Source: Mugil cephalus (taxonomy: Eukaryota; Chordata; Actinopteri; Mugiliformes; Mugilidae). From it: DNA of 64,000 bases. Position 1 is the stretch's first letter. Each line of letters starts with the position of its first letter. A program made the translations under genes and the position numbers. The notes under the pieces were generated by a model, which searched no databases, was not told the DNA's origin, and saw only the letters and a program-made list of their open reading frames with translations. Positions 12,321 to 23,800 of the stretch are shown piece by piece. The stretch spans positions 5,384,204-5,448,203 of the forward strand of contig NC_061785.1 of assembly GCF_022458985.1 (NCBI RefSeq), given 5' to 3'.

Positions 12321-13735
12321 GCTGAAAGAGAAAATGGAATAAGGAGTGGATGGCACAAAAAAAAAAAGAAAAAAAAACGCACTGGATTCAAACTGCTTCT
12401 GTTAGCCTCCATCTTTTAGAAGAAAAAAAATGGGGTTAATCTCATATAGAAGGTTTAGGAAAACAATCCCCTTATGAGAAATAATTATAGTAAGCCTATA
12501 ATAATATCTCTTGAATGAGATCATTCATGTAGAGCTACAGGAAACGAGAAACGGTTGGATGGTGATGGTATTAGGCTTACTGTGGGCTAATGATGTGTAG
12601 GATAAGCAAAACTTGATGACAGAAATAATCCACATAAGCCCAATGGGAAAACTAATGAGCTATTTCAGGAATAGACTAAGAAACAATACCCTAAATGGGT
12701 CCTAAAACACTAAATAAACACAATTAATTTCTCAAACTTCCAACAATGGGATGGGAAGCCGACTGAAAGCAACACAAAGGCCCAGGATAAAAGAGACCCG
12801 CCATTAAGATCAGAGTCAGAGTGCAATTGCCTAAACGAGTCAATTGAACTGAGCTAAGCAGAGCGTCTTGGTTTGGGTTGCCAGGCCTGGCACAGGTGCC
12901 TGTGGGCGGACCGGTGCCAAAGGTGGCACAGGCACAGATTGCAGAGAGAGGGGCCAGAAGATGGGGCAAGGCAAAGGAATAGAGAGGGAGCTTTTCATCA
13001 GCACCATGCCACTGAGACACAGTTTACTGACCACTGCGAACCAACCCAAATGATTCAAGGGTAAGATCTTGTTGTTTAAATCGACTGTTGCGTGTTCCCC
13101 ACCCCCTGATCGCCACCACGAATGTAAAGGGCGTTCGGAATAGTTGGGCCCGTTTCTTTCTACAGCACTGTGTTCTTTAAGCCAAGCAGGTCGTCGTTAT
13201 TTTCAGATGACGTCATTTTCAGGCCTGTGGTTAATTCTTAAGCCATTTAATGAAACTGCAACAATCATATTCATTTCCAGGGTTTATTCCACATTAACAT
13301 GAGTCCAAAACATTTCACATCACATTTTATGTATATAAACATTCGGTTATCACATAAAATGAATCCTTTAATAACGGAGGACGGTTTATTTTGCCATATT
13401 TTTGCGTTGGAAGTCACTGCGATGCTCAAATCTAAAAATACATTTCCATCTGTGAATGACAAAACCTATGAGACTATGGTTTGTTTAATTGTATTTTTCC
13501 GACTGGCTTTGAGTATTATACACACAGAGAAAGAGTGTTGAGGTTAAAAGTGTGAGGTTTCATAAGTAGCCTTATGTAAATAATGTCCACGGTTGACTTC
13601 ACTCTGTAGCAGATGATCTTAAATTGTCAAGTTACATGTGGGTGACATCTGCTGGTTATAAGAAGCCAGTACATGATTGTCTCTGTAAGATGGACGTTAC
13701 TCACTTTACAACCGGCATGAGTGATGTTTTCATCT

Positions 13736-14205
13736 TACACTGATCAGCCATAACATTAAAACCACTGACAGGAGAGGTAAATGACACTGGCCGTCCTGTA
13801 ACAAGTCAGTGTTCTGCTGGGGAACATTTGGACCTGGTATTCATTCATGTGGATGTTACTTAGACATGTAGCACCCACCTAGACTAGACCAGACCACCCC
13901 CACCCCATAGCAATGACACTTAGGATGCAGCCTGACAACATGAAGAACATCACAAGGTGTTGACCTGACCTGCAAATTCACTAGATCCCAAACTGATCAA
14001 GTATCTGTTGGATGATCCACAGAGCCCCCTCCACCCTCCACTCCACCCATAGGACCTAAAGACCCCCCCACTAACAACATCCTGTGACCAGACACCACAG
14101 GACACCCTCAGATGACCCAAGTCCATTCTCTGTTGAGTCACAACTGTTTTGGAGACCTACACAATATTAGGAAGGTGGTCGTAATGTTATGCCTCATCCG
14201 TGTTC
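13736..14205 (+). mobile_element. Tc1-like MITE (no tRNA)
   Basis: Begins with the terminal sequence ACTGATCAGCCATAACATT and ends with its inverted partner AAGGTGGTCGTAATGTTATG. The interior keeps fragments recognisable from full Tc1-like elements of fish: GTTCTGCTGGGGAACATTTG, CATGTGGATGTTACTTAGAC and ACACAATATTAGGAAGGTGG. It is an internally deleted, nonautonomous derivative with no transposase frame. It serves as the 'empty' reference for the tRNA-bearing copies further right. Confidence 0.85.
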
Positions 14206-14398
14206 ATCGTGTGGTTTGCTCATAATTCTCATAATAAATGTCCAGTGTAGGCTACATCCATGTTCCCAGGATGTTAACAGACAGTCTATACTCTGAGGCC
14301 AACTAAAAATGTAATTGTAAAATATTTATATTCATCATAAAATAATTCGTTTTTACTTTTTTGCTAATATTAAATCAACATTATCATTTTAGTTAATT

Positions 14399-14418
14399 GG
14401 CGCCCCCTTGTGGTGGCT
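14399..14418 (-). promoter_or_regulatory. CTCF-like motif
   Basis: On the minus strand the sequence reads GCCACCACAAGGGGGCGCC, close to the CTCF core. Motif match only; occupancy is unknown. Confidence 0.35.
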
Positions 14419-15615
14419 TTAAAAACTTCACAGTGGAGGACAGCTGCTTACATTATTATTTACAGGAACCTATGAGTATGGATTATACCGTGTGCAGTTT
14501 TCTACGTAATCCTCTAGATTATTTCTTATCTTTGTCCATTTTAATTCTGTCTGAGTGATTGATTTTAATATGTAGTGTATAGTACACTGTGCCTACATAT
14601 TGCACCTATACCAAATCTCTTTTGTTCCTCTTAGAAATATTTTAAACATTAGATGGGGCTAACTCCTCATCAGAGCCATCTCAGGTGTAACGCAGTGTTC
14701 CCAAACATATGTTCACTCTTCAAGGTGAGCAGCGTGAACTGAACTGAGCTGAACTGAGCCACAGATGGGCTGTTTTGAATTTCTAAGGTTGAAGTTTTGC
14801 CTTTTATACGCAGAGACCTCTCAGGCAGGCCTGAGTCTGCTGGCAGAGATCCAGAGTAACTTTCTCAAGTTCACTTCAGTAGGAACAGGGTGAGCCTGTG
14901 GGCTTGTGGGACCTGGGATCCAACCTTAATCGAGCCACGAGGGAAATGAGCAGTTCGTCAGTTAGTCTGTCCTCTGTGTGTTCTGATCACTTCTTTATGC
15001 TCTTTCCCTGTTTTTCTGATCTTCTCTTTAAATGTACAAAACACTTACCGCACTGTTAAGCTATTTACACATAAATATAACCCAAAAACCTCCATTATAT
15101 TACATTGACAATAAAATCAGTAGCAAAAATTGCCACCTACACACAACCAACACAGGCTCTTACTTTTATTTTTTATTTTTTGCTAATGCATGTGTCCCCT
15201 CTTACCCCACCAGTCACTCCCCAGGTCTCAACCACACACACGTGCATAGGCTGCACACCACGACCATACATTTTCTGCGCAGCCAACACTCAAGCACTGT
15301 GCGGAAAAACTGTCGCCATGGCAACGCGTTTCCCCAGCTGGCTCCTTCTTGCACGTTTGCAACACATGCAGTATGATGTAGCCGTAGGTAAACACTGGGG
15401 GAGCAAATTTAACAATTCTGTTCATCTAACTTTTGCTCATCTTAATTCAGCCTCAGCACTGAGAGGTCCGGTCATGTGCAGCCATTTTTCACATCCTCAT
15501 CAGAGTACAAATGTACACACTGCATGTGCAGTAAAGTACCATGAACCACTGAAAAGAAACATTATTGCTGTTGGTGATGTTATCTTCTCAACTTGCTGCC
15601 CTGCGTTATTCAGTT

Positions 15616-15706
15616 TAGAATAGAATGGAATGGAATGGAATGGAATGGAATGGAATAGAATAGAATAGAATAGAATAGAATAGAATAGAATAGAATAGAA
15701 TAGAAT
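15616..15706. repeat. (GAATR)n pentanucleotide repeat
   Basis: About 18 pentamers: first GAATG units, then GAATA units, in two homogeneous blocks. It is best explained as the expanded 3' tail of the LINE inserted on the minus strand. Confidence 0.9.
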
Positions 15707-16172
15707 ACCCTTTATTGTCATTATGTAGTGTAAAACAAGATTGGTGCAAAAAAACACAAATATGTACAAAATAGTACAAAGAATTACAAGCTAAAGTTAA
15801 AATACTAGTACTAAAACCAGTAAAATACTGAAAATATACAAAAAATAAATATTGTTTTTGTAGCACTAGTGGTAAAAGTGTAAACATGTACTGCACAAGG
15901 TTTTTTAGAAAAGACAGAATAGACATAATAGCTGCATCAGTGCAGTTAAAAAGTCTGTTATTGCACATCCTATATTATCTTGATTGTTGCATGTGAGAGT
16001 TCAGGGTGGTGATGGCTCTCAGAAGAAGAAACTGTTTTTCAGTCTGTAGCGCCTCCTAGAGGGCAACAGCTTGAATGGGTGACGACTGGAGTGTGAATTG
16101 TCCTTGATGATGCTGCGAGCTCTGCTGAGGCACCGTGTGGTGGAGATGTCCATCAGGGACAAGCTGTATATA
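15616..16172 (-). mobile_element. L2/CR1-type LINE 3' end with pentanucleotide tail
   Basis: Read on the minus strand, about 16170 to 15990 encodes a peptide pattern found at the C-terminus of fish non-LTR ORF2 proteins: IIKDNSHSSRHPFKLLPSRR followed by RYR. A 3' UTR follows, ending ACAATAAAGGG and then a (TATTC)n tail that forms the simple repeat at 15616-15706. The body is truncated and no longer codes for a whole protein. Assigned to the L2/CR1 group by this tail structure, not by alignment. Confidence 0.6.
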
Positions 16173-16234
16173 GTGTGAGATTTAAAAGAAACTCTCACTG
16201 TTATTCTTGGTCATTTAAATCAGTTTGAAAGCAG

Positions 16235-16390
16235 CTGCTGGACTACTGTCACAAACTTCTCACCAGGATACCTAGCAAGAGCCTGCAGCTAAGATCCTGA
16301 TGATTACTCTCCACTCACTGGCTTCCTGTTTTCACCAGGATTGAGTATAAGGTTTCCCTCCTTATGCTCGATTCCTGCTTCTGAAAGACC
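16235..16390 (+). mobile_element. LINE reverse-transcriptase relic (L2/CR1 type)
   Basis: The plus strand encodes broken pieces of a common fish LINE motif: LDYCHKLL near 16238, and HWLPVFTRIEYKVSLL near 16318-16365 (family pattern HWLPVxYRIxYKVLLL). Several breaks. Independent of the minus-strand LINE end next to it. Confidence 0.6.
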
Positions 16391-17059
16391 GGCAGCGCAA
16401 ATTTGGAAATTTGGATGTGAAAGCGAACTGCATGGACTACTGCAAAGAGGCCAAGGTTGGAAAACGATTCAATTTCGTAACGTCAGTGATGAAATAATGT
16501 CACATATACGTGTTTTACTGTTGTTCACTACAATGAGAAAATCTGTTTTTATTAATCACGGCTTGGTCTTGTTATGTAGCAAAGCTACTGAAGTCAGTAA
16601 ACATGATGTCATGCTTGGGAAATGGGTGAAATAACCGACAGCATGTAGCCGACTTGTTTAATGAAAAAACTCGAATGACCTTCTGAGGGTAGATGCTACA
16701 ATCCTCTCCATTTTCTTTGTAGTAGGCTATCATCATGAAACAGCAAGAAGGACATTATGTCCTTTTTTTCTTTCTATTTTTCCTCCTGACTGTGCATAAA
16801 GAAAGAGTGAGATGATGAGTGTCAATTAGGTAAAGGTGGTGTGATTGTACATTTAAGTCTCATGCTGTGAAAAAGAACTCTGCATGTAGCTAAATGCTTA
16901 GATTTTTAAAAAAAGTGTCATTGTGCAGATAAAAGTTTTATTTTACGCAAAAAGAGAAATCTTATTTTGCAAAAAAGACAGCACATTGTATTTTATGTCT
17001 ATTGAGACAAAGAATGTTTGTCTTATTGTATTAATACTTATTGTATTTTGTTGTTGTTT

Positions 17060-17145
17060 TAAATAAACTAAACTAAACATTTTGAACGCTGAAAAAACAC
17101 TGGCCCCACCTCGGGCCCCCTGGTCATTTAGATCTAGAACCGCCC
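17060..17145 (-). mobile_element. hAT-like terminal fragment
   Basis: On the minus strand the end reads CAGGGGCGGTTCTAGATCTA, a CAGGGG-type terminus used by hAT elements in fish. The opposite end was not found, so this may be a fragment. Confidence 0.4.
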
Positions 17146-17818
17146 CTGGTGATCTCGCTGTGAACTCAGTAAGTTAACAAAGTGGTGAGTCAGGCTGCTT
17201 GGTTTATTACTTGTTGATCCAGTCTCACTCATCGATGCATTCAGTTGTTCCGTGCGACTTCTGACACTTTTCAAGATTTATTTTTTTTTTTTTTTAAGTA
17301 CGCTACAACCCAGTGATCTGACAAACTGCCTGAACTCGTGTGACCTCGACTGCAGCGCTCCACTTTTAGAATCCCATCTCCGGGGAAATTGCTTTTCTGG
17401 GGCGCTTCTTTGAATCGCAGAGAGTCTCCGACTACCCCTGAATGCGCCGCGAAAGCTCCCCCACCTTCACTCTTCCTCTTCCTCGCATCACAGGTCAGTG
17501 GACGCAGAGGAAGCGATAGACAGAGACTGACTGTGCGTGTTAGGGAGGGAGGGAGGGAGGGAGGCAGAGGCGTGAGGGAGGAGGGGGGTGAGCACGCAAA
17601 GCTGTTAAACACAACTCCACACACCAGAGAACTGTTGGGACAGAAGGATGGAGCTGCTCACTTACTAACGCTACATTTTATTTTATTTTTTATTTTTTTT
17701 AAAGAAGTATACCTACTTGTTACAGTTTTGGCATCCGGCTCTTAGATAACACGCACACGTCGGATTCCTTTAGTCAGACGTGTGCGCGCTCGGCCTTGGA
17801 GGTGCCAGGCTGGAGGAC

Positions 17819-20800
17819 ATGGACCCGCCGCTGCACGCAGCCGAGACGGACGCGATGGAGCGAGAGGAGGCGGAAAAGGATGCGAAGAGAAAGATTCAGT
17901 TCTCCGTGCCTTCCTCCGTGCCCACCCAGCTGGACCCGCGACAGGTGGAGATGGTGAGAGCAGAGGGAGCGACCGGGAGCGTGGGATAGTTGTGTGGACG
18001 CGGTGGGGGGAAACAGGGGAGGGTCAGGTGTGGTTCACTGTTATTTCTGTGTGCAGCTCCAAACCTACTACTCTTTATATTAAGACAGTGGCTCTCATCT
18101 GCTTTCCTCCAACTTTTATCACGACTTTAACGGAGGCGATCTGAAGCGTCAGTCCTTGACACGGAGGCTGACAGACGGTTACATAAGTAGTCTAGCAAGA
18201 CTTTGCAGAACTCTGTATTTTGATGTTGCATATTAGCACTCTGTGGGCAGCAGGGTATGGGCAGCGCTGGGATTAAGCTGAGCCGTGCAGCCTTAGTTTT
18301 TGGAGCCCTTCAAACCGATGAGACGTCTCTGCCCTTCAAACAGAGTACATGAGGAGGAGGAGGAGGAGGAGGAGGAGGAGGAAAGAAGTGAGGGCTGAAG
18401 CACTCTTTGTAATATTAAAATCGCCTGAGCTGCATGAAACAAAAATGCTGAAGGTCACATATTTTTAGATGGAGGTGATTTAAAAAAATAAATAAATAAA
18501 TAAATAAATCAAATGTAGCAGCAGTTTATGCTGAATCATCCCAAAGCAAGTGCAGGTGGAATCTGCTGACATGGTCCTGCAGGAACTATTGTAGTGTAAG
18601 GGTGCAGTGTGAACAGAAATGATGTGGCAAAATAGAGGCAGAGGTGCACTGATAGTGGTGTCGATGCCGACGGGTCACGGGGGTAAGAGTGAAAACACGA
18701 GGTTTTGTCCGTTTCCTTTGCTTTTAGTATGAATATTTTAATCCCAGCTCTGCCACGGACGAGAGGGAAATCTCTGGGGGGACCGTGCGTAGTGTCACAC
18801 ATCGTAATTTCTCAACAGTTGTGGATTTGAAAAATTTCTCAGGACATCTGTTTGGAAACGCTTCTCTCTGGCTGGGATGAAGAATGACGCTAATAAGTCT
18901 CGAGTGTTTACCACACATCTCTTGTTTACAGCCTACTTTACGTTACTCTACTATATTTACTTCTTCCTCTTTTCCAACAAACTACAAGTATCAGCCTTCA
19001 TTTTGGATGAAACAACTCTGATTTGTTGCACTCTTAAGTTAATTAGCTTCTTTTGTGTTAATATTGATGCATATTTTACGTCACATATCATCACCACTAC
19101 ATCCTCTGTCTTCGGCTATTAAGACTCTTTCCCACATAAATTTCCCCCCAAACGCTCACTGACAGCAACACGAGATAAGTCAAGCGTTCGCTATAAGACG
19201 CTCTGGCAATTTGTTTCTGCCCAGGATCTGGAAAGATTACCGCGAATCTTCGACCCTGGATCTAATAACAACAGCATCATTCTGTAGTAAAGCATGTGAA
19301 AGGTCACAGGGTTAACGCCGCACAATAAATCTTAGGTTCATGTCCGTTTACAGCCAATAAATAAATTGATGAGCGTAACCTGTTGCTGGAAGGATGGAAA
19401 TCAGCTGGCGGCTTAAATATTTTTTAAGATACTGGGAATCCAGCTGGGGATAAACGGTTGTTCGGGCTGCATAATGGTTTTATAATCCATCATGTAGGCA
19501 TCCTGTGTGGGAAATGTTCTTGTTTTTACGCATTGTTTTTCAGTAAATGCAGCCTGTCAGCATAATGACTGGATGCCTAATGGTCATGTCATGCGGAATA
19601 AGACTTAACTGTACTTGGCACGTGTCTTAGCGCTGCAAGGCACAACTTTCTAATTGAAGTCAGTGCTGCAGCCGCTTCTGGGAAAGTGTCTCCAGTTGGG
19701 AAGACCTTGACACTGGCGGATCCGCGTCACCAGAGATTTAACTTTCACACATGTACCTGGAACCTACCGCCAAAGCACTTCCTGAGAATTTTTTGATTAA
19801 TGAATAATTTAGTGGACCATTAATGGCCAGATCATTAAGTTCCTAGAAGCGCATTGTCACATCAATAGCCTTCTCAGAGAGCAAAGCGACGTCCGGTCGG
19901 GGGTGCTTTGGCAGCTGTGAAGGCCGACCTTGCCGTCCTTTCATACGCATTTACTGGCCGAAGCTCGAAGACGCTGTATTTGCATAACACGGCGTGGAAA
20001 CGGAGGCAGGTAAAGAGATAAGAGCGTGATTAAAAACGATTTGCTGAGTGGAGAGGATGGACACACAAGGGGAGGGAAAAAGAAAAAGGCATCCGACAGA
20101 AGGCAAGCAACGCAAGGAAAGGGAGGGAAGTCAGCAGCCAAGGAGACGACTGATTAAAACGAAAAGAGATTTGCTGAGGTCAGAATCAAGGGCAAGGACG
20201 GCTAATGCCAAGAGCCAAATTTTACCGCAGCGCATCCAAGAGCTCGGGCTATGCTCTTCTTTATTCCTGTTTAAAAAGTTGGGTTTGATTATTAGGATTT
20301 AAAACTAGGTTGAGTAACAAGCTGAAAATGGGAACAGGAAAATACATATGAGCCACTGAGGAAGAGGACGTGGTAAAGTTTGAAGCACATGTGTCTTCAT
20401 GTCCCTCCATCTATAACTAATTTACCAGGTGTATTAGGACAAAATTAAAGCGGCGCGGTTTGCCCTACTGCTTTATAAATGGCTCTTTAAAGACCAGGCT
20501 GAATGCCAGTGTGATTTTTATGTACCTTTTCTTGAACATGTTGTGGTCAAGGGGTTATTTTAGCGAATGAAATGAAAGCACAAACCAGGGATTTATGCGT
20601 CCACTGTGTGGTCTTAATTGTTAAGTGGATAGGTTCATTTTGTATAAAAGGTTTTCTAGGTCATTGTCCCAGTACTAAGAAATGAGGTGGAGGATTAATG
20701 ATTTACTATGCAAGCTCCACGCTGAGGTTCCATGAGAACCGTGACTAGGTCTCAAACAGGAACTGCAGAAAAATGCCTGAACACAACAGACACGATTGTT

Positions 20801-23800
20801 CACTCCAGCCATCCACGTTCTCAATGGTGTTGTTTTAATGCTTGAACTATGACAGGATACATTATACACTTTGTCATTATGTTGCATTTTCTAGATATTA
20901 TTTGTACAGACGCAAACGATTGTGTGTCTAAATGCACCAGGTCTGGTTTTAGGATGTAGGAAGGGGCTTCGGCAAAGTGCTGTGCTTTTAGTGAGTTTCA
21001 GTGCTGTTAAAACTAGGGTGCATTGTGTCACTAATACCAGTAGAAAGCAACGCTTTGTATGGTGGCCCTGAAGGTCAAAACACAACAACATTTCACAAAA
21101 CACAGCAGCATTACAGAAAACACAACAACATTTCACAAAACACAGCAGCATTACAGAAACCACAACAACATTTCACAAACCACAGCAGCATTGCAGAAAA
21201 CACAACAACGTTACAGAAAACATAGCCCGATTAAAATTATTTATCCAACTCACGGTGCATTACATTTTTCCCATTTCCCTGTGTAAAATTATATATTTTT
21301 GCTTTCCTCTTGTGTCTCGGGGAGTGACATTGCGACAAGTCACGTTTTCAGTATGACAACTCACGTGTAATTCCCATTGACGGTATTTACTGTGGGCAAA
21401 CCCATTGTTATGTCACCCATTAGGTTCTGAATATCAAAAATGAAGCCCAAACTTCTTTACTCCGCCCACACTCAGATATTCCAAATATGGACATGAGGAA
21501 GTCGTATTGGATGTTGAGACCCGCCCACCCAACTCTGATACCTAATTCAGACTACCACCTGTCACTCACAGCGGGAATGCCCTTAATTATGCAGAATTTT
21601 AAACCTTAATAAAAAAAAATAAACGAATGATTTAGAAAAAAAATCCCTTGTGCAGTTGTCATGAATAGTGAAATAAACTATTGAGACCAAAATTGCGTTT
21701 TTGTACCAGGCTGTAAACATGTTTAATAATGCTGTAAAGTTGGGCTTTTTAACATGGGGATCTATGGGGATTTGCTCCCTTTTGGAGCCTCAAGTGGCCA
21801 CTCGATGAACTGCAGTGTGTTGCACTTCCGCATTGGCTTCATCGCTCAGACCCGTAGGTTGTCGCTTGGTAAAACCACACAGCGACACACACGTAAACAA
21901 CAATGTAGAGAGGAGAGAGATGCGCGTTTCCTAGCTGAAAAGTCTCTATTTTGAGTTTGTGTCAACTAAAGACAATAATATTAAGGGTCGCTGTACACTC
22001 TATGCTGGTGACAAAGTCCTATCTAGCTTCACAAACACAACTTCGAATTTCAAGGAACATTTTTAGTCGCAGGTTTTGGCACAGGTTCTATCCAATCAGA
22101 AACAAAAAGTGTTGTCCCTACCCTTTCTGTAATCTGTAATGTCGTTGTGTTTTGACCTTCAGGGCCACCGTAGCTTTGCAACTATTAAATCTATTTTCTT
22201 GACCTGAATACATAGGCTAAGAACAGACCGTATACATAGACTGTATAAAAACAGGCTGCACCTCAGCACCATCAGTAGCATTTAATAGTACTCCACAGCA
22301 TGTTGTTAGATGGGATAGTGTAGCTGTTGTTATTTCTCTGAAGTCTACTCCATGTACTGCAGCTAAACATCTAGTAACTTTATCAAATAGTTGATATACA
22401 GCCTCCTTCTCTCTGTCACCACAGTACTTTAGTTGTAATTAAGGACTGACATGACATGGGCTTCCTCTCTAGTGAAGTATTTCCACACTTGATGATCCGC
22501 TGCTAGTTTGCTGAAATGACCTATTAGACTCCTCGCCTGTCTTCTAGGAGGCGTCCATGTTGTTATTTTCACGTGATCCGAAAAGTCGACTAGTTTCTAC
22601 AACCCCTTGTTCAAACTGGTTTTCAGACTCACCACAATGGAGTGAGACAGAATACAGGATTAGTCATTTTAGAATAGGCCAGTAGTTAGTGTTTTGGTGG
22701 CACATATGGCAATAACTGTAACTGCATGTGTACTTTTGGGACCTCCCCTCCCCAGAAACAGTGAAATGTCGGCACTTTTTGTTACAGTCTCTCTTCTATA
22801 CATCCTGGAAATTACTCGTCACAGTGTTAATGCGAGTGCAGCTTCTCTGCACGCAGCAGGAGCTTCTCCGTCCGCCAGCTGTAGTAAAAGGTGGATATGA
22901 GCAGAGTTTGATACTCAAACAAAGCAGCATCGCACTGAAACTGCTGCCATTATTGAAATGGAGTCGCTACTTGAAAGAGAAGACAATTACACGGGATGCA
23001 GACTCACTTCTGTGGTGGAAAATGAATGAGCCAACATTTCCCTTTCTGAGCAATTTTTATACTAGCGCTGTATTAGAATAGATAGATAAATGTAGAAGAG
23101 TCACTGGCACTTTAGGGAACTACTGTAGTGGTCTAAGTCTAAGTTATACCAAACTAAACAGATTTAACATCATTTGGTGAGTGAAAGGCGTTAGTCTGAC
23201 AAATCAATCAATAAATACACAAATAGAGAAGGCGGCAAACAACACATTAGGACGCGGATGAACGCGGCATGTTTAATATCAAAGTTTAATCTACAGACAA
23301 CAATCAGCATGTGAGGAGAAATGTGAAATGAAGCAGTTACAAATCAAATCAGTCGTGCAGCGTAGACACGGCAGGTATGCACAGGTATTTCCGACATGCA
23401 CAACAACAAGGACCTGATGAATGTGTTCCGTGCAGGGGTTTGACCTTCCAGCTCTAACAAAGCACTCAGAAAAGGCCAGTGCGTCTGAAAAGGCTCTCAG
23501 ACAGGTGCTCAAACTGCGGTTTGCTCTTTTGGTCTCACGTTGTTTTTGTTTTGTTTTGTTTTTTTTTTTATTTCCATGAGAGATGTGTGCGTCTGTGTGC
23601 TCACATTTATTACACTGACACATTAAAATGCTCATGTTTACACGTTTTTTTTTGTTTTTTTTAAACTTCTAATTGGACGCCTCCTCTCGATTCATATTTA
23701 AATTTGTGCCCCGACAATGGCAGCGGGTTTCATTCTGGAGCGTGAGCATTGAATATGTATGAATCCAGCTCACAAAGGGGGGAAGGCAGAAGCAGTGAGA

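Larger units (their letters stand above)
12321..17818. other. Intergenic region between neurod2 and ppp1r1b
   Basis: The two genes are divergently arranged, so this is a shared upstream region. No exon was recognised. It holds a Tc1-like MITE (13736-14205), a CTCF-like motif (14399-14418), LINE relics (15616-16390), a hAT-like end (about 17060-17145) and a GGGA repeat at about 17544-17562 close to the ppp1r1b start. The segment 12350-13700 and 14420-15600 shows no feature I can support. Confidence 0.6.

Noticed and set aside
15500-15968. Minus-strand frames rich in Tyr-Ser-Ile-Leu-Phe repeats
   Set aside because: They translate the GAATR pentanucleotide array at the LINE tail.
21001-21286. 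Plus-strand frames rich in Gln, His and Thr
   Set aside because: They translate the 20-base minisatellite inside the inverted-repeat transposon.
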